A DNA stretch of 13,286 bases, from NCBI GenBank assembly GCA_965652975.1, contig CBFGYO010000116.1, positions 1 through 13,286 on the forward strand, read 5' to 3'. The first letter of the stretch is position 1. Each line of letters begins with the position of its first letter. The notes under the pieces were generated by a model, which searched no databases, was not told the DNA's origin, and was given only the letters and a program-made list of their open reading frames with translations. Made by a program: the position numbers and the translations under genes. Source of the DNA: CADEDV01 sp036374495. GTDB taxonomy: Bacteria; Bacteroidota; Bacteroidia; Chitinophagales; Chitinophagaceae. This document shows, in pieces, positions 6,494 through 13,286 of the stretch.

Positions 6494-6862
6494 TCAAAAT
6501 TTCTTGAAAATCAGAAACACAGCCCCGACCAGCATGCAAAACCCAACTATATGGTTCCACTCAAATTTTTGTTTGAAAACGATCATCGAAAAGACCATGA
6601 ACACAATTAATGTGATGGCTTCCTGCAGGGTTTTGAGTTGCACCAGGTTGAAGGGACCTCCATGTTCCTGGAAGCCTACGCGGTTTGCGGGAACCTGGAA
6701 CAAATACTCAAAAAAAGCAAGTCCCCAGCTAATTAAAATGATAGCGAATAAGCCCAGGCCCTGACCCCAACTAAATTCTTTGAATTTAAGATGACCATAC
6801 CAGGCCAGGGTCATAAATATATTCGACACCACCAGTAGTCCAATGGTAAATAAACCTTTCAT
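6494..6862 (-). CDS. DMT-type small membrane protein (DUF486 family)
   Basis: A 122-residue integral inner-membrane protein with four predicted helices, at roughly residues 5-23, 33-53, 81-100 and 105-120. It carries the signature SNIFMTLAWYGHLKF at 13-27 and FFEYLFQVPANRVGF at about 50-64, which I recognise as the DUF486 / DMT family. The fold is that of half of a drug/metabolite transporter, so it probably dimerises; the substrate is unknown. The frame can be extended to a TTG at 6880, but the ATG at 6862 is preceded by AAAAGGAAATTA, a clear Shine-Dalgarno-like sequence at good spacing, and family members begin close to this Met. TAATTTTG at 6885-6878 matches a -7 box, but no TTG lies at the right distance. 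It converges on the methyltransferase gene with 29 bases between stops. Confidence 0.9.
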   Translation of the reverse strand: MKGLFTIGLLVVSNIFMTLAWYGHLKFKEFSWGQGLGLFAIILISWGLAFFEYLFQVPANRVGFQEHGGPFNLVQLKTLQEAITLIVFMVFSMIVFKQKFEWNHIVGFCMLVGAVFLIFKKF

Positions 6863-7065
6863 TAATTTCCTTTTTGCCAAAATTAAAGAAGTGAGCTGTT
6901 CGAGCTGGTAAGAAAATCATACGTTTCAAATTATCCTACGAAAACGGAAAAGGTTAACGCCATAAATAGTAATGGGTGTAACAGGAACCATTTTTGGTGT
7001 TGTAGAACAAAAAACATGAAAGACAAACAACTTTTTATATTTTAGTCCTATATCAAACTGGTCCG

Positions 7066-7362
7066 ATGAGAACATCAACTGCAAAATTTACATTGTTTAT
7101 AATAGCATTATTAGCACCCTATGCAATCTTGCGCACCCATAATATATTCATCTTCCTCCTTTGTTTAGCCTATATTCTATTCACTTTTTTCCAGCTTATG
7201 AGATTATATTTTGCTTTAGCTGTATCTGAAAAGAAATCTGTCGAAGCACCAGCCAGTCGAAAAAATATGTTCATGGCTTCAACCGTGGTTTTAATATACC
7301 TGGCTGCTATTGTCTATACCCTGGTGATAACGTACCCATTTTGGTCAGAATATCTTTCTTAA
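7066..7362 (+). CDS. Small three-helix membrane protein of unknown function
   Basis: A 98-residue hydrophobic protein that I do not recognise. Predicted membrane helices are at about 8-23, 27-50 and 70-92. The loop between the second and third (KKSVEAPASRKN at about 56-67) is charged, and by the positive-inside rule it is probably cytoplasmic. There is no cleavable signal pattern and no conserved catalytic motif. The ATG at 7066 lies 30 bases after TATATTTT at 7036-7043, which resembles a -7 element, but no TTG stands at the correct distance upstream. It is followed by 172 bases before pcm, with an imperfect inverted repeat at 7364-7400 just past its stop, so it is likely transcribed alone. 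Its even codon use and consistent helix pattern support a real gene. Confidence 0.75.
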   Translation: MRTSTAKFTLFIIALLAPYAILRTHNIFIFLLCLAYILFTFFQLMRLYFALAVSEKKSVEAPASRKNMFMASTVVLIYLAAIVYTLVITYPFWSEYLS

Positions 7363-7363
7363 T

Positions 7364-7400
7364 ACAAAGTATGTGTTGAATAATCGACTCCATACATTGT
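7364..7400. repeat. Imperfect inverted repeat after the small membrane-protein gene
   Basis: ACAAAGTATG at 7364-7373 and CATACATTGT at 7391-7400 are complementary at nine of ten positions across a 17-base loop. It starts just after the stop codon of the membrane-protein gene, but no T tract follows, so it is not a standard terminator. Confidence 0.3.
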
Positions 7401-7467
7401 TGCCGATGGCCTGATATTCCATATATTAAACATTTATAGCATCTTTTTCTTCACAGCTCGAAGAGGC

Positions 7468-7494
7468 TTGTATATCGCTGCCTCCGTAACTTTG
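7468..7494 (+). promoter_or_regulatory. pcm: Candidate Bacteroidota-type promoter of the pcm pair
   Basis: TAACTTTG at 7487-7494 is a perfect match to the Bacteroidota -7 consensus TAnnTTTG. TTG at 7468-7470 lies 16 bases upstream, slightly shorter than the usual 17-23. Transcription would start near 7500, giving a leader of about 35 bases to the pcm ATG. It probably drives both pcm and the overlapping membrane-protein gene. Confidence 0.55.
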
Positions 7495-7534
7495 CCAGGT
7501 AACCTTCGTCTTCATAACCCTTCAATTTCCTGCT

Positions 7535-8227
7535 ATGGTGAGAACGACGAAACTGGTAATTGTAATTGCATGGATGTTGCCATTGCTACTGCCGCAGGAT
7601 TATACCAGTGCCCGCGAATCAATGGTAAAGAAGCAAATCGAAGCACGCGGCATTGAAGATCGCGCAACCCTCGCCGCCATGCGCAAAGTACCACGTCATA
7701 GCTTCGTGCCCGACGAGCAAGTAAGCAAGGCTTATAACGATAACCCGCTTCCAATTGGTTACGGCCAAACTATATCCCAGCCTTATATTGTCGCTTACAT
7801 GACGGAGATTGTAAAACCCAAACCCAACTACAAGGTTTTGGAGATTGGCACCGGTTCTGGTTACCAGGCCGCTGTATTGGCTGAAATAGTTCAAAAAGTT
7901 TACACCATAGAAATAGTTACAGAGTTAGGTAAACAGGCAACCACGCGATTGAAAAACTTAAACTATAAAAACGTTGAGGTAAAAATTGCAGATGGTTATC
8001 ATGGCTGGAAAGAACACGCGCCATTTGATGCTATTGTTGTTACCGCTGCAGCAGAATACATTCCACCCCCATTGAAAGAACAATTGAAAGACGGTGGTCG
8101 GATGATCATCCCGGTTGGGTCGCCATTCATGACACAACAACTTATGCTGATTGAAAAAAAGGGCAATACCTATCGAACTACGAATATGATCCCCGTACGC
8201 TTTGTTCCATTTAAACGAAGTCAATGA
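7535..8227 (+). CDS. pcm: Protein-L-isoaspartate O-methyltransferase with N-terminal signal sequence
   Basis: A 230-residue PCMT, the enzyme that methylates isoaspartyl residues in aged proteins with SAM so that they can revert to aspartate. The family motifs are present: YGQTISQPYIVA at 76-87 with the conserved active-site Ser at 81, the SAM loop VLEIGTGSGYQ at 101-111, YTIEIV at 123-128, and VKIADGYHGW at about 149-158. Residues 1-20 form a basic start plus a hydrophobic stretch (KLVIVIAWMLPLLLP), which looks like a signal peptide or anchor, so the enzyme may be exported. An internal ATG at 7622 (residue 30) would give a cytosolic form. Export is supported by my recollection of similar leaders in Bacteroidota homologues, not by a search. 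Its stop overlaps the next start as ATGA, indicating translational coupling. Confidence 0.92.
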   Translation: MVRTTKLVIVIAWMLPLLLPQDYTSARESMVKKQIEARGIEDRATLAAMRKVPRHSFVPDEQVSKAYNDNPLPIGYGQTISQPYIVAYMTEIVKPKPNYKVLEIGTGSGYQAAVLAEIVQKVYTIEIVTELGKQATTRLKNLNYKNVEVKIADGYHGWKEHAPFDAIVVTAAAEYIPPPLKEQLKDGGRMIIPVGSPFMTQQLMLIEKKGNTYRTTNMIPVRFVPFKRSQ

Positions 8228-10626
8228 ACTTCCGGGCATCTCTTTACCGCAATCGACTGCTGGCGGCTATAGGCCTACTGTCAATTGCGTTGATCGCTTA
8301 CCAGGTTGCTATTATCCAGTTACTCTCCAATGTACAGTGGTATCATTTTGCAAATGTGGTTATCTCTGTCGCATTACTGGGATTCGGTGCTGCGGGTGCG
8401 CTGCTGGCGCTGCTACGCAACTGGCTATTAAAGTACAGCTACACGCTTCTACCGGTGTTGATGATACTTTCCGGTTTAATGATGATTGGCGCCGTGGAGT
8501 TGAGTCATAGCAGATTTGCCCGGTTTGATTCTTACCTCTTGTTTACAGGCAGTGGGCAATGGTTGAAGCTCTTGCTCAATTCGCTATTCTATTTTATTCC
8601 CTTCCTGCTTGGTGCGTTGGCACTCGGGATCATATTTATTAAATACGTCCGGGAAATTGGCAGTTTTTATTTTTCAAACCTATTGGGTTCAGGTATAGGT
8701 GCTGTTGTTGCCGCATTGCTTGGAGGATATTTTCTTCCGTCATCTCTTCCATGTGTTATGGCATTGATGGCTGTAATTGCCGGAGCAATTTTATTACAAG
8801 GGAGAAAACAATTGATTCTAATCGTGCTGGTATTGCCGGTTGCTATTTACATCATTTATAGAATTACTTCGCCTGTACCCATTGCATTGTCGCAGTATAA
8901 AAGTTTAAGCAGAACGCTTAACCTCCCTGGTTCGGAGATTATAATTCAAAAACCTGGTGCATATGGATTGGTACAGGTAGTAGCTGCCGATGCTTTGCGT
9001 TATGCGCCGGGATTGAGCCTGGCTTTTAATAGTGAAGTGCCGGTAAGAAAAGCAGTATTCAACAATGGTGACTGGTATGGTCCATTAGATTCATGGAACA
9101 GGGAGGATAGTTTTCATTTACTGGATTACACAACAATGGCTGCGCCCTACGTATTAAAAGACAGATCCAAAGTGTTGGTCCTTAATGCAGGTTCTGGCTT
9201 GCATGTATCGCAGGCGCTTAGCCAGGGTGCAATGGAAATTGATGCTACTGAACCGCACCGGGGAGTTTACAAGCTGCTCTTAAATGAACTTGCCGTTATG
9301 AACGACTCGCTTTGGTACCGTCCACAGGTGAAGATGCATTTGGTGGAACCAAGAACATTCCTGGCTTCAGCCAACAAAAAATATGATCTCATCCAACTTC
9401 CACTTATTGGTGCATTCGGTGGCGGCGTGGGATTGTATGCCATGCGGGAAGAATATATTCTCACCCGTGAGGCCTTCATGGAAATGTGGAATTTGCTGGA
9501 TGAAGATGGAGTAATTAGCGTATCGACCTGGATGGATTATCCTTTTCGAAATTCGTTAAAGGTTACTGCTACTCTTGCCGAAACACTGGACGATTGTGGA
9601 ATTGCCGATCCTCTTTCGCATCTAACGGCCATTCGAAGTTGGGGAACGATCACATTCATTTTGAAAAAGACTCCCTTCACATCGGCCGATACTTCACTAT
9701 TGAGACGTTTTTGCAACGCTTATTTATTCGACCCCTTATGGTTGCCCGGTTTACATGTTGCAGAACGAACCGTGCATAATGGCATCAGCGATTCAACTTT
9801 TTTTGCATATGCAGATGTACTGGTAGCTGGTAACAGGGAACAGCTATATCGAGAATATGGTTTTCACATTCGGCCTGCTACCGATGACAAGCCTTATTTT
9901 TCACAGTTTCTGCGTTGGAAGAGTTTGCCACAGCTCGAAAGCATTTTTGGTGCGCAAACCGTATCATTTCTCGAATTAGGTTGGCTGATTGCGGCGATTA
10001 GTTTAGTCCAGGTTTCGGTGCTGGCAATTTTACTAATCATTCTTCCTCTTTTCAAGTTAGGCTGGCGCGGTCACTACAAAATATGGACGCTTTTATATTT
10101 CAGTGGGCTGGGCGCAGGTTATATGTTGCTGGAAATTGTGCTCATCCAGAAGTTCCTCCTGGTTTTTGGAAACCCGGTGTATGCGGCGGCATTTGTGATT
10201 AGTGTTATGATGCTGGCATCGGGTATTGGTAGTTATTATTCTGAAAGGGTAACACCCGTCCGAAATAATATGCAGCAAATCTTATTTATGATTGTATTGC
10301 TCTTACTGCTGTACACCTTCTTTCTTTCGCCATTGATTAGCCTGGTGTCTGGAGCAACTATGTTCCTTAAGCTCGTTGCCTGTATTCCAATTATTGCAAT
10401 CCCCGCATTGTTGATGGGGATGCCCTTTCCCCTCGGTCTGCGCATGCTTTCGGGTATAAATGAAAACAATCTGCCGTGGGCCTGGGGAGTTAACGGATGC
10501 GTATCGGTGATAAGTGCGGCATTTGCTGCGTTGTTGTCTGTGGAAGCTGGCTTTTCGATGGTGATATTGTTGTCGTTCTTGTTTTATGGAGTGAGTATGG
10601 GATCGATGTACCTGATTAAGAAATAA
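8224..10626 (+). CDS. Membrane protein with embedded spermidine-synthase-like domain
   Basis: An 800-residue polytopic protein. About seven helices (roughly 13-33, 42-64, 73-92, 114-140, 148-170, 175-191, 195-213) precede a large soluble domain at about 216-580, followed by about seven more helices (583-798). The soluble domain resembles spermidine synthase/class I methyltransferase: SAM-loop-like VLVLNAGSGLHVS at 317-329, acidic DATEPH at 340-345, VEPRTFL at 374-380, YDLIQLPL at 387-394, and TDDKPYF at 553-559. The aspartate that aminopropyltransferases carry after YDxI is missing, so polyamine synthesis is unlikely. The C-terminal half has the family's GLGAGYMLLEIVLIQKF at 628-644 and GMPFPLG at 732-738. 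Such fused membrane spermidine-synthase-like proteins are widespread but uncharacterised. The start overlaps the pcm stop by four bases, strongly suggesting joint function. Confidence 0.88.
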   Translation: MNFRASLYRNRLLAAIGLLSIALIAYQVAIIQLLSNVQWYHFANVVISVALLGFGAAGALLALLRNWLLKYSYTLLPVLMILSGLMMIGAVELSHSRFARFDSYLLFTGSGQWLKLLLNSLFYFIPFLLGALALGIIFIKYVREIGSFYFSNLLGSGIGAVVAALLGGYFLPSSLPCVMALMAVIAGAILLQGRKQLILIVLVLPVAIYIIYRITSPVPIALSQYKSLSRTLNLPGSEIIIQKPGAYGLVQVVAADALRYAPGLSLAFNSEVPVRKAVFNNGDWYGPLDSWNREDSFHLLDYTTMAAPYVLKDRSKVLVLNAGSGLHVSQALSQGAMEIDATEPHRGVYKLLLNELAVMNDSLWYRPQVKMHLVEPRTFLASANKKYDLIQLPLIGAFGGGVGLYAMREEYILTREAFMEMWNLLDEDGVISVSTWMDYPFRNSLKVTATLAETLDDCGIADPLSHLTAIRSWGTITFILKKTPFTSADTSLLRRFCNAYLFDPLWLPGLHVAERTVHNGISDSTFFAYADVLVAGNREQLYREYGFHIRPATDDKPYFSQFLRWKSLPQLESIFGAQTVSFLELGWLIAAISLVQVSVLAILLIILPLFKLGWRGHYKIWTLLYFSGLGAGYMLLEIVLIQKFLLVFGNPVYAAAFVISVMMLASGIGSYYSERVTPVRNNMQQILFMIVLLLLLYTFFLSPLISLVSGATMFLKLVACIPIIAIPALLMGMPFPLGLRMLSGINENNLPWAWGVNGCVSVISAAFAALLSVEAGFSMVILLSFLFYGVSMGSMYLIKK

Positions 10627-10690
10627 CCAACATTACCCAGGCAAGTTTGATATAAACTTAGCAATTACCGGCTTTGAGTAAGGCCAGTAT

Positions 10691-12085
10691 TTAAATTTTT
10701 CTAAATTTCTCAATGTATCCGTCTTTGTATTTTATTGCTATTTCTACAACCTTATTATTGTCTCTAATAAATTGGATTGAGTCAAATACGTTCGATACAA
10801 AAAGATCTTTTTGCACTGGTAACAAAAGGCATCTATGAAATGTGTCATAAATCATGTAGAGTTTTCCGTTATTCTCATAAATCCTGGCCTTACGGTAATT
10901 GCCTAAGTACTCTAAAATATTCTGGTCAAACTTAGTATTGCTCTTTAAAGTTTTGTTACTGTGCAAGTATTTAGTCTTTTGTTCTGCACCGTTGCCTTTA
11001 TACTTATATGCTAAACTATATGCCTTATCAAAAGCACTATCGGCATTCGTTGCTAAATCTGGAAAGATGCCTATTCCCTCAATATTAAAATTATTATTGG
11101 CTTCATCAAAGCATTTTCCTGAAGGAATTATTGCATCATAATACTTACTGCTTATAGATTCTGAGAATGTGTTGCCGCCTCCCCGTGTTGGTTCCCCAAT
11201 AATTAATGCCTGTGGTATAAATCGCTTTATTTTATAAGCTACCGTTTCTCCTGCTGAAAATGTCCGTTTACTGACTAATATAAAAACAGTTTTATTATTG
11301 TTGTTTGTGTACGATATGACTTTGCTGTCAGTATGGTGTTTTTTTATTATGGAAAGCTCCTTTTTCACGCCACTGGAATCATAGCGAAAAATACTTTCTG
11401 TCGTAATAAAATAAAAGTTCGGCTGGGGAGAAAAGTAAGAACAAAACTTTACTGCCATTGGGACCAGCCCCCCTGTGTTGTCCCGTAAGTCGATGATGAT
11501 AGTTTTTGTATTTTGGAGATATTCAAAAACAGATGCTATGGCAATTCTTTTTTTATTTCTCTTTTTATAGTAGGAAGTACTCTCAAAGTTTAATATTTCA
11601 ACGTAACCTACATTCCCAGGCAAAATTTTGATATCACCATATGTAAACATGTCGTCCTTTGTCCGCTCCTTGTATTCCTCGTCAAACCGCTTTACTGGAT
11701 CCTGGCCTTTCGGGAAACGCTTCCTTCGTTGCCTGGGTGTAAGAGCGTCAAATCTTTTAGCAGCTTGTATGCTATCCTCCAAATAATCGTAATGTAGAGG
11801 GACTACAGTTATGTGATTGTCTTTACTGATCTTTCTCAGGTCTTTGGTGATCTCAAAAGCAAATTCGTCGGCGTTAAGTGTACTATCATAGCCACCGGTC
11901 TTATACTTTGAATTGATGTAATCAGTCATTTGCCCGGCCAGCCCGGATGAGAGATAGTTCCTATTTATATCTCCCGACAGCGATTGAATAAATCTATGGC
12001 GGAAAGAGTCAGTTTGTGCTGCTGCCGGTGATGAGAACAAACAAAGTACTAATAAGTATAAACCGGCTTGAACTCTTTTATGCAT
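10691..12085 (-). CDS. Exported S41 family peptidase (tricorn/IRBP-like)
   Basis: A 464-residue serine peptidase of family S41. A signal peptide covers residues 1-23 (cleavage likely AAA|Q), placing it in the periplasm or outside the cell. After an N-terminal helical domain comes DNHITVVP at 89-96 with H91, then the core IIIDLRDNTGG at 196-206, the nucleophile S277 in LVSKRTFSAGE, GEPTRGGG at 297-304, and EGIGIFPD at 336-343. The CtpA-type lysine after TxGKG is a glycine here and there is no PDZ insert, so the tricorn/IRBP subgroup with Ser, His (H91) and Glu (possibly E336) is the better fit (inference). Residues 380-464 form a beta-rich tail like those common on Bacteroidota peptidases. ATG at 12085 follows CCAGGTAAT, an acceptable ribosome site. 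It converges on the spermidine-synthase-like gene. The substrate is unknown. Confidence 0.9.
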   Translation of the reverse strand: MHKRVQAGLYLLVLCLFSSPAAAQTDSFRHRFIQSLSGDINRNYLSSGLAGQMTDYINSKYKTGGYDSTLNADEFAFEITKDLRKISKDNHITVVPLHYDYLEDSIQAAKRFDALTPRQRRKRFPKGQDPVKRFDEEYKERTKDDMFTYGDIKILPGNVGYVEILNFESTSYYKKRNKKRIAIASVFEYLQNTKTIIIDLRDNTGGLVPMAVKFCSYFSPQPNFYFITTESIFRYDSSGVKKELSIIKKHHTDSKVISYTNNNNKTVFILVSKRTFSAGETVAYKIKRFIPQALIIGEPTRGGGNTFSESISSKYYDAIIPSGKCFDEANNNFNIEGIGIFPDLATNADSAFDKAYSLAYKYKGNGAEQKTKYLHSNKTLKSNTKFDQNILEYLGNYRKARIYENNGKLYMIYDTFHRCLLLPVQKDLFVSNVFDSIQFIRDNNKVVEIAIKYKDGYIEKFRKI

Positions 12086-12406
12086 ATTACCTGGTTCTTT
12101 TTTCTCACTTGATTTTAAAGCAATGCTTATTAATATTTAACTACCCGGAACTCCCAATCTCCCGGCGTCTATACCATTGGTCGTTATAATTGCTGATATT
12201 TATACGAAGACTTTCATACTCGTTAAAATGCTTTTGAAGATAACGACGATTATCCGTCAAAACCGCCCCTTGAGCTGCGCAAAGTGAAAACAGGCTGTTA
12301 AACTATGCGATCATTGTTACACTCACGGTAACGGGCACATTAGTCTCTATTCCCTTCCCAGGCCAAACCTCCTAACAATTTGACGCTTAAAGAATTCAGA
12401 TTCATT

Positions 12407-12690
12407 TCAATCGATCCGATCTGGATATTTCAGAGCATTGTTTTTCGCTACATCTAAATGGAATGAGGCAACTGGTAAAACAATCGAGGTAGCGACCTTA
12501 GCTAACCCTCAAAATCTATCAAACAAATCCTCAAGCCAACGGGCAAGCCTACCCTTTTTTCGTGCGGCTTGTATCTGCATATGCGCCTATTCAACAGGAT
12601 TCCGGATGAACCGTTCATCCAATTTCCTTGTACAAAGTGGCGAGTGGTATTGTCGGTGGTGAGTTTTTTCGGAACTTTCTTCTGACAAAA
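12407..12690 (-). pseudogene. Possible decayed coding remnant
   Basis: One minus-strand frame reads for about 94 codons with only two internal stops, TAG at 12589-12587 and TGA at 12511-12509, then ends with TGA at 12409-12407. The segments between stops have a plausible protein composition: a basic, charged first part, then a helical stretch with RLARWLEDLF, then hydrophobic VATSIVLPVASF. I cannot name a family. The first stop would be a single C-to-T change from Gln. The call rests only on composition and low stop density, so chance is a serious alternative. Confidence 0.2.
12650..12679 (+). promoter_or_regulatory. Weak candidate promoter of the Spy-like gene
   Basis: TTG at 12650-12652 stands 19 bases before GAACTTTC at 12672-12679. 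The spacing suits the Bacteroidota promoter, but the -7 element keeps only the A and TTT of TAnnTTTG. The leader to the ATG at 12723 would be about 37 bases. Confidence 0.22.
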
Positions 12691-12722
12691 TAATTACTCA
12701 CTACTCAACAAAAATCATTGGT

Positions 12723-13097
12723 ATGAAAAAATTAATAGTATCGTGCATAATTGCATGCATGTTCTGTCTGCCAGCCTTCTCACAGGAAAACAAAGACAAA
12801 GACAGGCAAAAGGAATATGCTGAATGGCAACAAAAGATAAAAGATGATTTAAAGCTATCGGACGACCAGGTTGGCAAATGGAATGCCCTGGATGCAGAAT
12901 ATAAGGACAAAATGAATGCAACCATGCAGGCCACGAATCTCGATAAAGATGCACAGAAAGCAAAAATGATTGAACTCAGGAAAGAAAAACATACAAAATT
13001 CCTGGAACTACTTTCTGCTGATCAACAAGCGAAGTACAATGAAATTATAGAAAAGAAAAAGAGAGAGGCAGCAGCAAATAAGCCTGCGGGATCTTAA
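12723..13097 (+). CDS. Spy/CpxP-like periplasmic protein
   Basis: A 124-residue exported protein with a signal peptide at 1-20 (MKKLIVSCIIACMFCLPAFS, cleavage before QEN). The mature part is almost wholly charged and helical, rich in Lys, Glu and Asp. Two LTxxQ-like motifs, LSDDQ at 45-49 and LSADQ at 97-101, are spaced as in the Spy/CpxP family, whose members form cradle-shaped dimers and act as ATP-independent chaperones or envelope-stress sensors. The cysteines at 8, 12 and 15 lie within the signal peptide and match no lipobox. A chaperone role is inferred from the fold; small helical proteins of this type in Bacteroidota have not been assigned clear functions. The gene stands alone, with a strong terminator 19 bases after its stop. 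The ATG at 12723 is fixed by the signal peptide. Confidence 0.85.
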   Translation: MKKLIVSCIIACMFCLPAFSQENKDKDRQKEYAEWQQKIKDDLKLSDDQVGKWNALDAEYKDKMNATMQATNLDKDAQKAKMIELRKEKHTKFLELLSADQQAKYNEIIEKKKREAAANKPAGS

Positions 13098-13115
13098 TTG
13101 AACTGAACGTATTAA

Positions 13116-13147
13116 AGAACCGGGTTAATTAATAGCCCGGTTTTTTT
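13116..13147 (+). terminator. Rho-independent terminator of the Spy-like gene
   Basis: AACCGGG at 13118-13124 pairs with CCCGGTT at 13136-13142 across an 11-base AT-rich loop. The stem runs into seven consecutive T at 13141-13147. GC-rich stem, T tract and position 19 bases past the stop make this a standard intrinsic terminator. Confidence 0.9.
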
Positions 13148-13152
13148 ATGTG

Positions 13153-13173
13153 CCTGATCAACCAGGTTTTTTT
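13153..13173 (+). terminator. Possible second, weak terminator in tandem
   Basis: CCTGAT at 13153-13158 and ACCAGG at 13161-13166 pair with one A-C mismatch, and seven T follow at 13167-13173. The stem is short, so on its own it would be poor, but directly behind the strong terminator it may act as a backup. Confidence 0.35.
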
Positions 13174-13192
13174 GTAAGAGTGTTGATCCAAT

Positions 13193-13228
13193 AAAAAAGC
13201 AGTTATAATGTATTCATTATAACTGCTT
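13193..13228 (-). terminator. Rho-independent terminator of the tRNA-Phe transcript
   Basis: AAGCAGTTATAATG at 13197-13210 and CATTATAACTGCTT at 13215-13228 form a perfect 14-base-pair stem with a four-base loop. Read on the minus strand, the stem ends in a run of T (the A run at 13193-13198 on the plus strand). It lies 10 bases beyond the mature 3' end of the tRNA, so it should terminate the tRNA transcript. Confidence 0.85.
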
Positions 13229-13238
13229 CCTTTTGTTG

Positions 13239-13286
13239 TGGTGTGGGGCGGGATCGAACCGCCGACACAAGGATTTTCAGTCCTTT
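13239..13286 (-). tRNA. tRNA-Phe (GAA), 3' part, truncated by window edge
   Basis: On the minus strand the sequence contains the anticodon arm with stem AAGGA/TCCTT and loop CTGAAAA (anticodon GAA), a variable loop, and the T arm GGCGG-TTCGATC-CCGCC. It ends with the acceptor strand CCACACC and discriminator A at 13239. CCA is not encoded; CAA follows. The D arm and 5' acceptor strand lie beyond the right edge. The anticodon-to-T-arm sequence is the usual bacterial tRNA-Phe pattern. Confidence 0.95.

Larger units (their letters stand above)
12086..12722. other. 637-base intergenic region with doubtful coding traces
   Basis: No intact gene is supported. On the minus strand a 53-codon frame ending at 12141 is open up to a stop at 12305 and reads protein-like (…YNDQWYRRREIGSSG at its end), but lacks an ATG. 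Further upstream on the same strand, one frame from about 12690 to 12407 is interrupted only by stops at 12589-12587 and 12511-12509. It includes ARKKGRLARWLEDLFDRF and VATSIVLPVASFHLDVAKN, which could be remnants of a decayed gene. A plus-strand frame at 12438-12662 starts with TTG and has an odd composition, so it is rejected. A weak promoter for the gene at 12723 may lie at 12650-12679. Confidence 0.4.

Noticed and set aside
6863..6880. TTG start for the DUF486 protein
   Set aside because: The ATG at 6862 has a good Shine-Dalgarno-like sequence six to ten bases upstream and matches family length.
10643..10659. AAGTTT/AAACTT inverted repeat between the converging genes, considered as a terminator
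   Set aside because: The stem is six weak AT-rich pairs with no T tract on either strand.
12438..12662. 74-residue plus-strand frame in the gap before the Spy-like gene
   Set aside because: It starts with TTG, has an improbable composition with no fold signature, and lies opposite a possible decayed frame.

Overview
The window looks like chromosomal DNA from a Bacteroidota bacterium, most likely of the Chitinophagaceae type; this is an inference from the proteins and signals. The evidence is a short SSB without an acidic tail, a PIF1-like helicase with C-terminal HRDC and HTH_40 domains, a signal-peptide-bearing isoaspartyl methyltransferase, a tricorn/IRBP-type S41 peptidase, few clear Shine-Dalgarno sequences, and a perfect Bacteroidota -7 box (TAnnTTTG) before the pcm gene. 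Base composition is moderate and fairly even. I see no insertion sequence, prophage or CRISPR array.

Layout. Positions 1-125 hold the 5' end of an unrecognised minus-strand gene. Positions 466-3431 hold a minus-strand pair, ssb followed by the helicase. A regulatory-looking region at 3445-3615 separates ssb from a divergent zinc-ribbon gene; it contains a perfect palindrome just inside the ssb leader and CGTTT repeats spaced by whole helical turns. Plus-strand genes follow: a DJ-1/PfpI protein, a Fpg/Nei-type DNA glycosylase and a zinc-binding SAM methyltransferase. A small DMT-type membrane protein (DUF486) converges on the methyltransferase. Next come a small three-helix membrane protein and a tightly coupled pair: an envelope-targeted protein-L-isoaspartate methyltransferase whose stop overlaps the start of an 800-residue membrane protein with a spermidine-synthase-like domain. 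A minus-strand S41 peptidase converges on that pair. After a 637-base gap with only doubtful coding traces come a Spy/CpxP-like periplasmic protein with a good terminator and, at the right edge, the 3' part of a minus-strand tRNA-Phe with its own terminator.

How the genes fit together. Several products act on damaged or stressed macromolecules: SSB and helicase, a Nei-like glycosylase, a DJ-1 family protein, an isoaspartyl repair enzyme, and a Spy-like chaperone. They lie in several transcription units, so this is a loose theme and not an operon. The most interesting points are the pcm/spermidine-synthase-like pair, which places two SAM-type folds at the envelope, and the glycosylase, whose N-terminus lacks the family's catalytic proline so that methionine takes its place.
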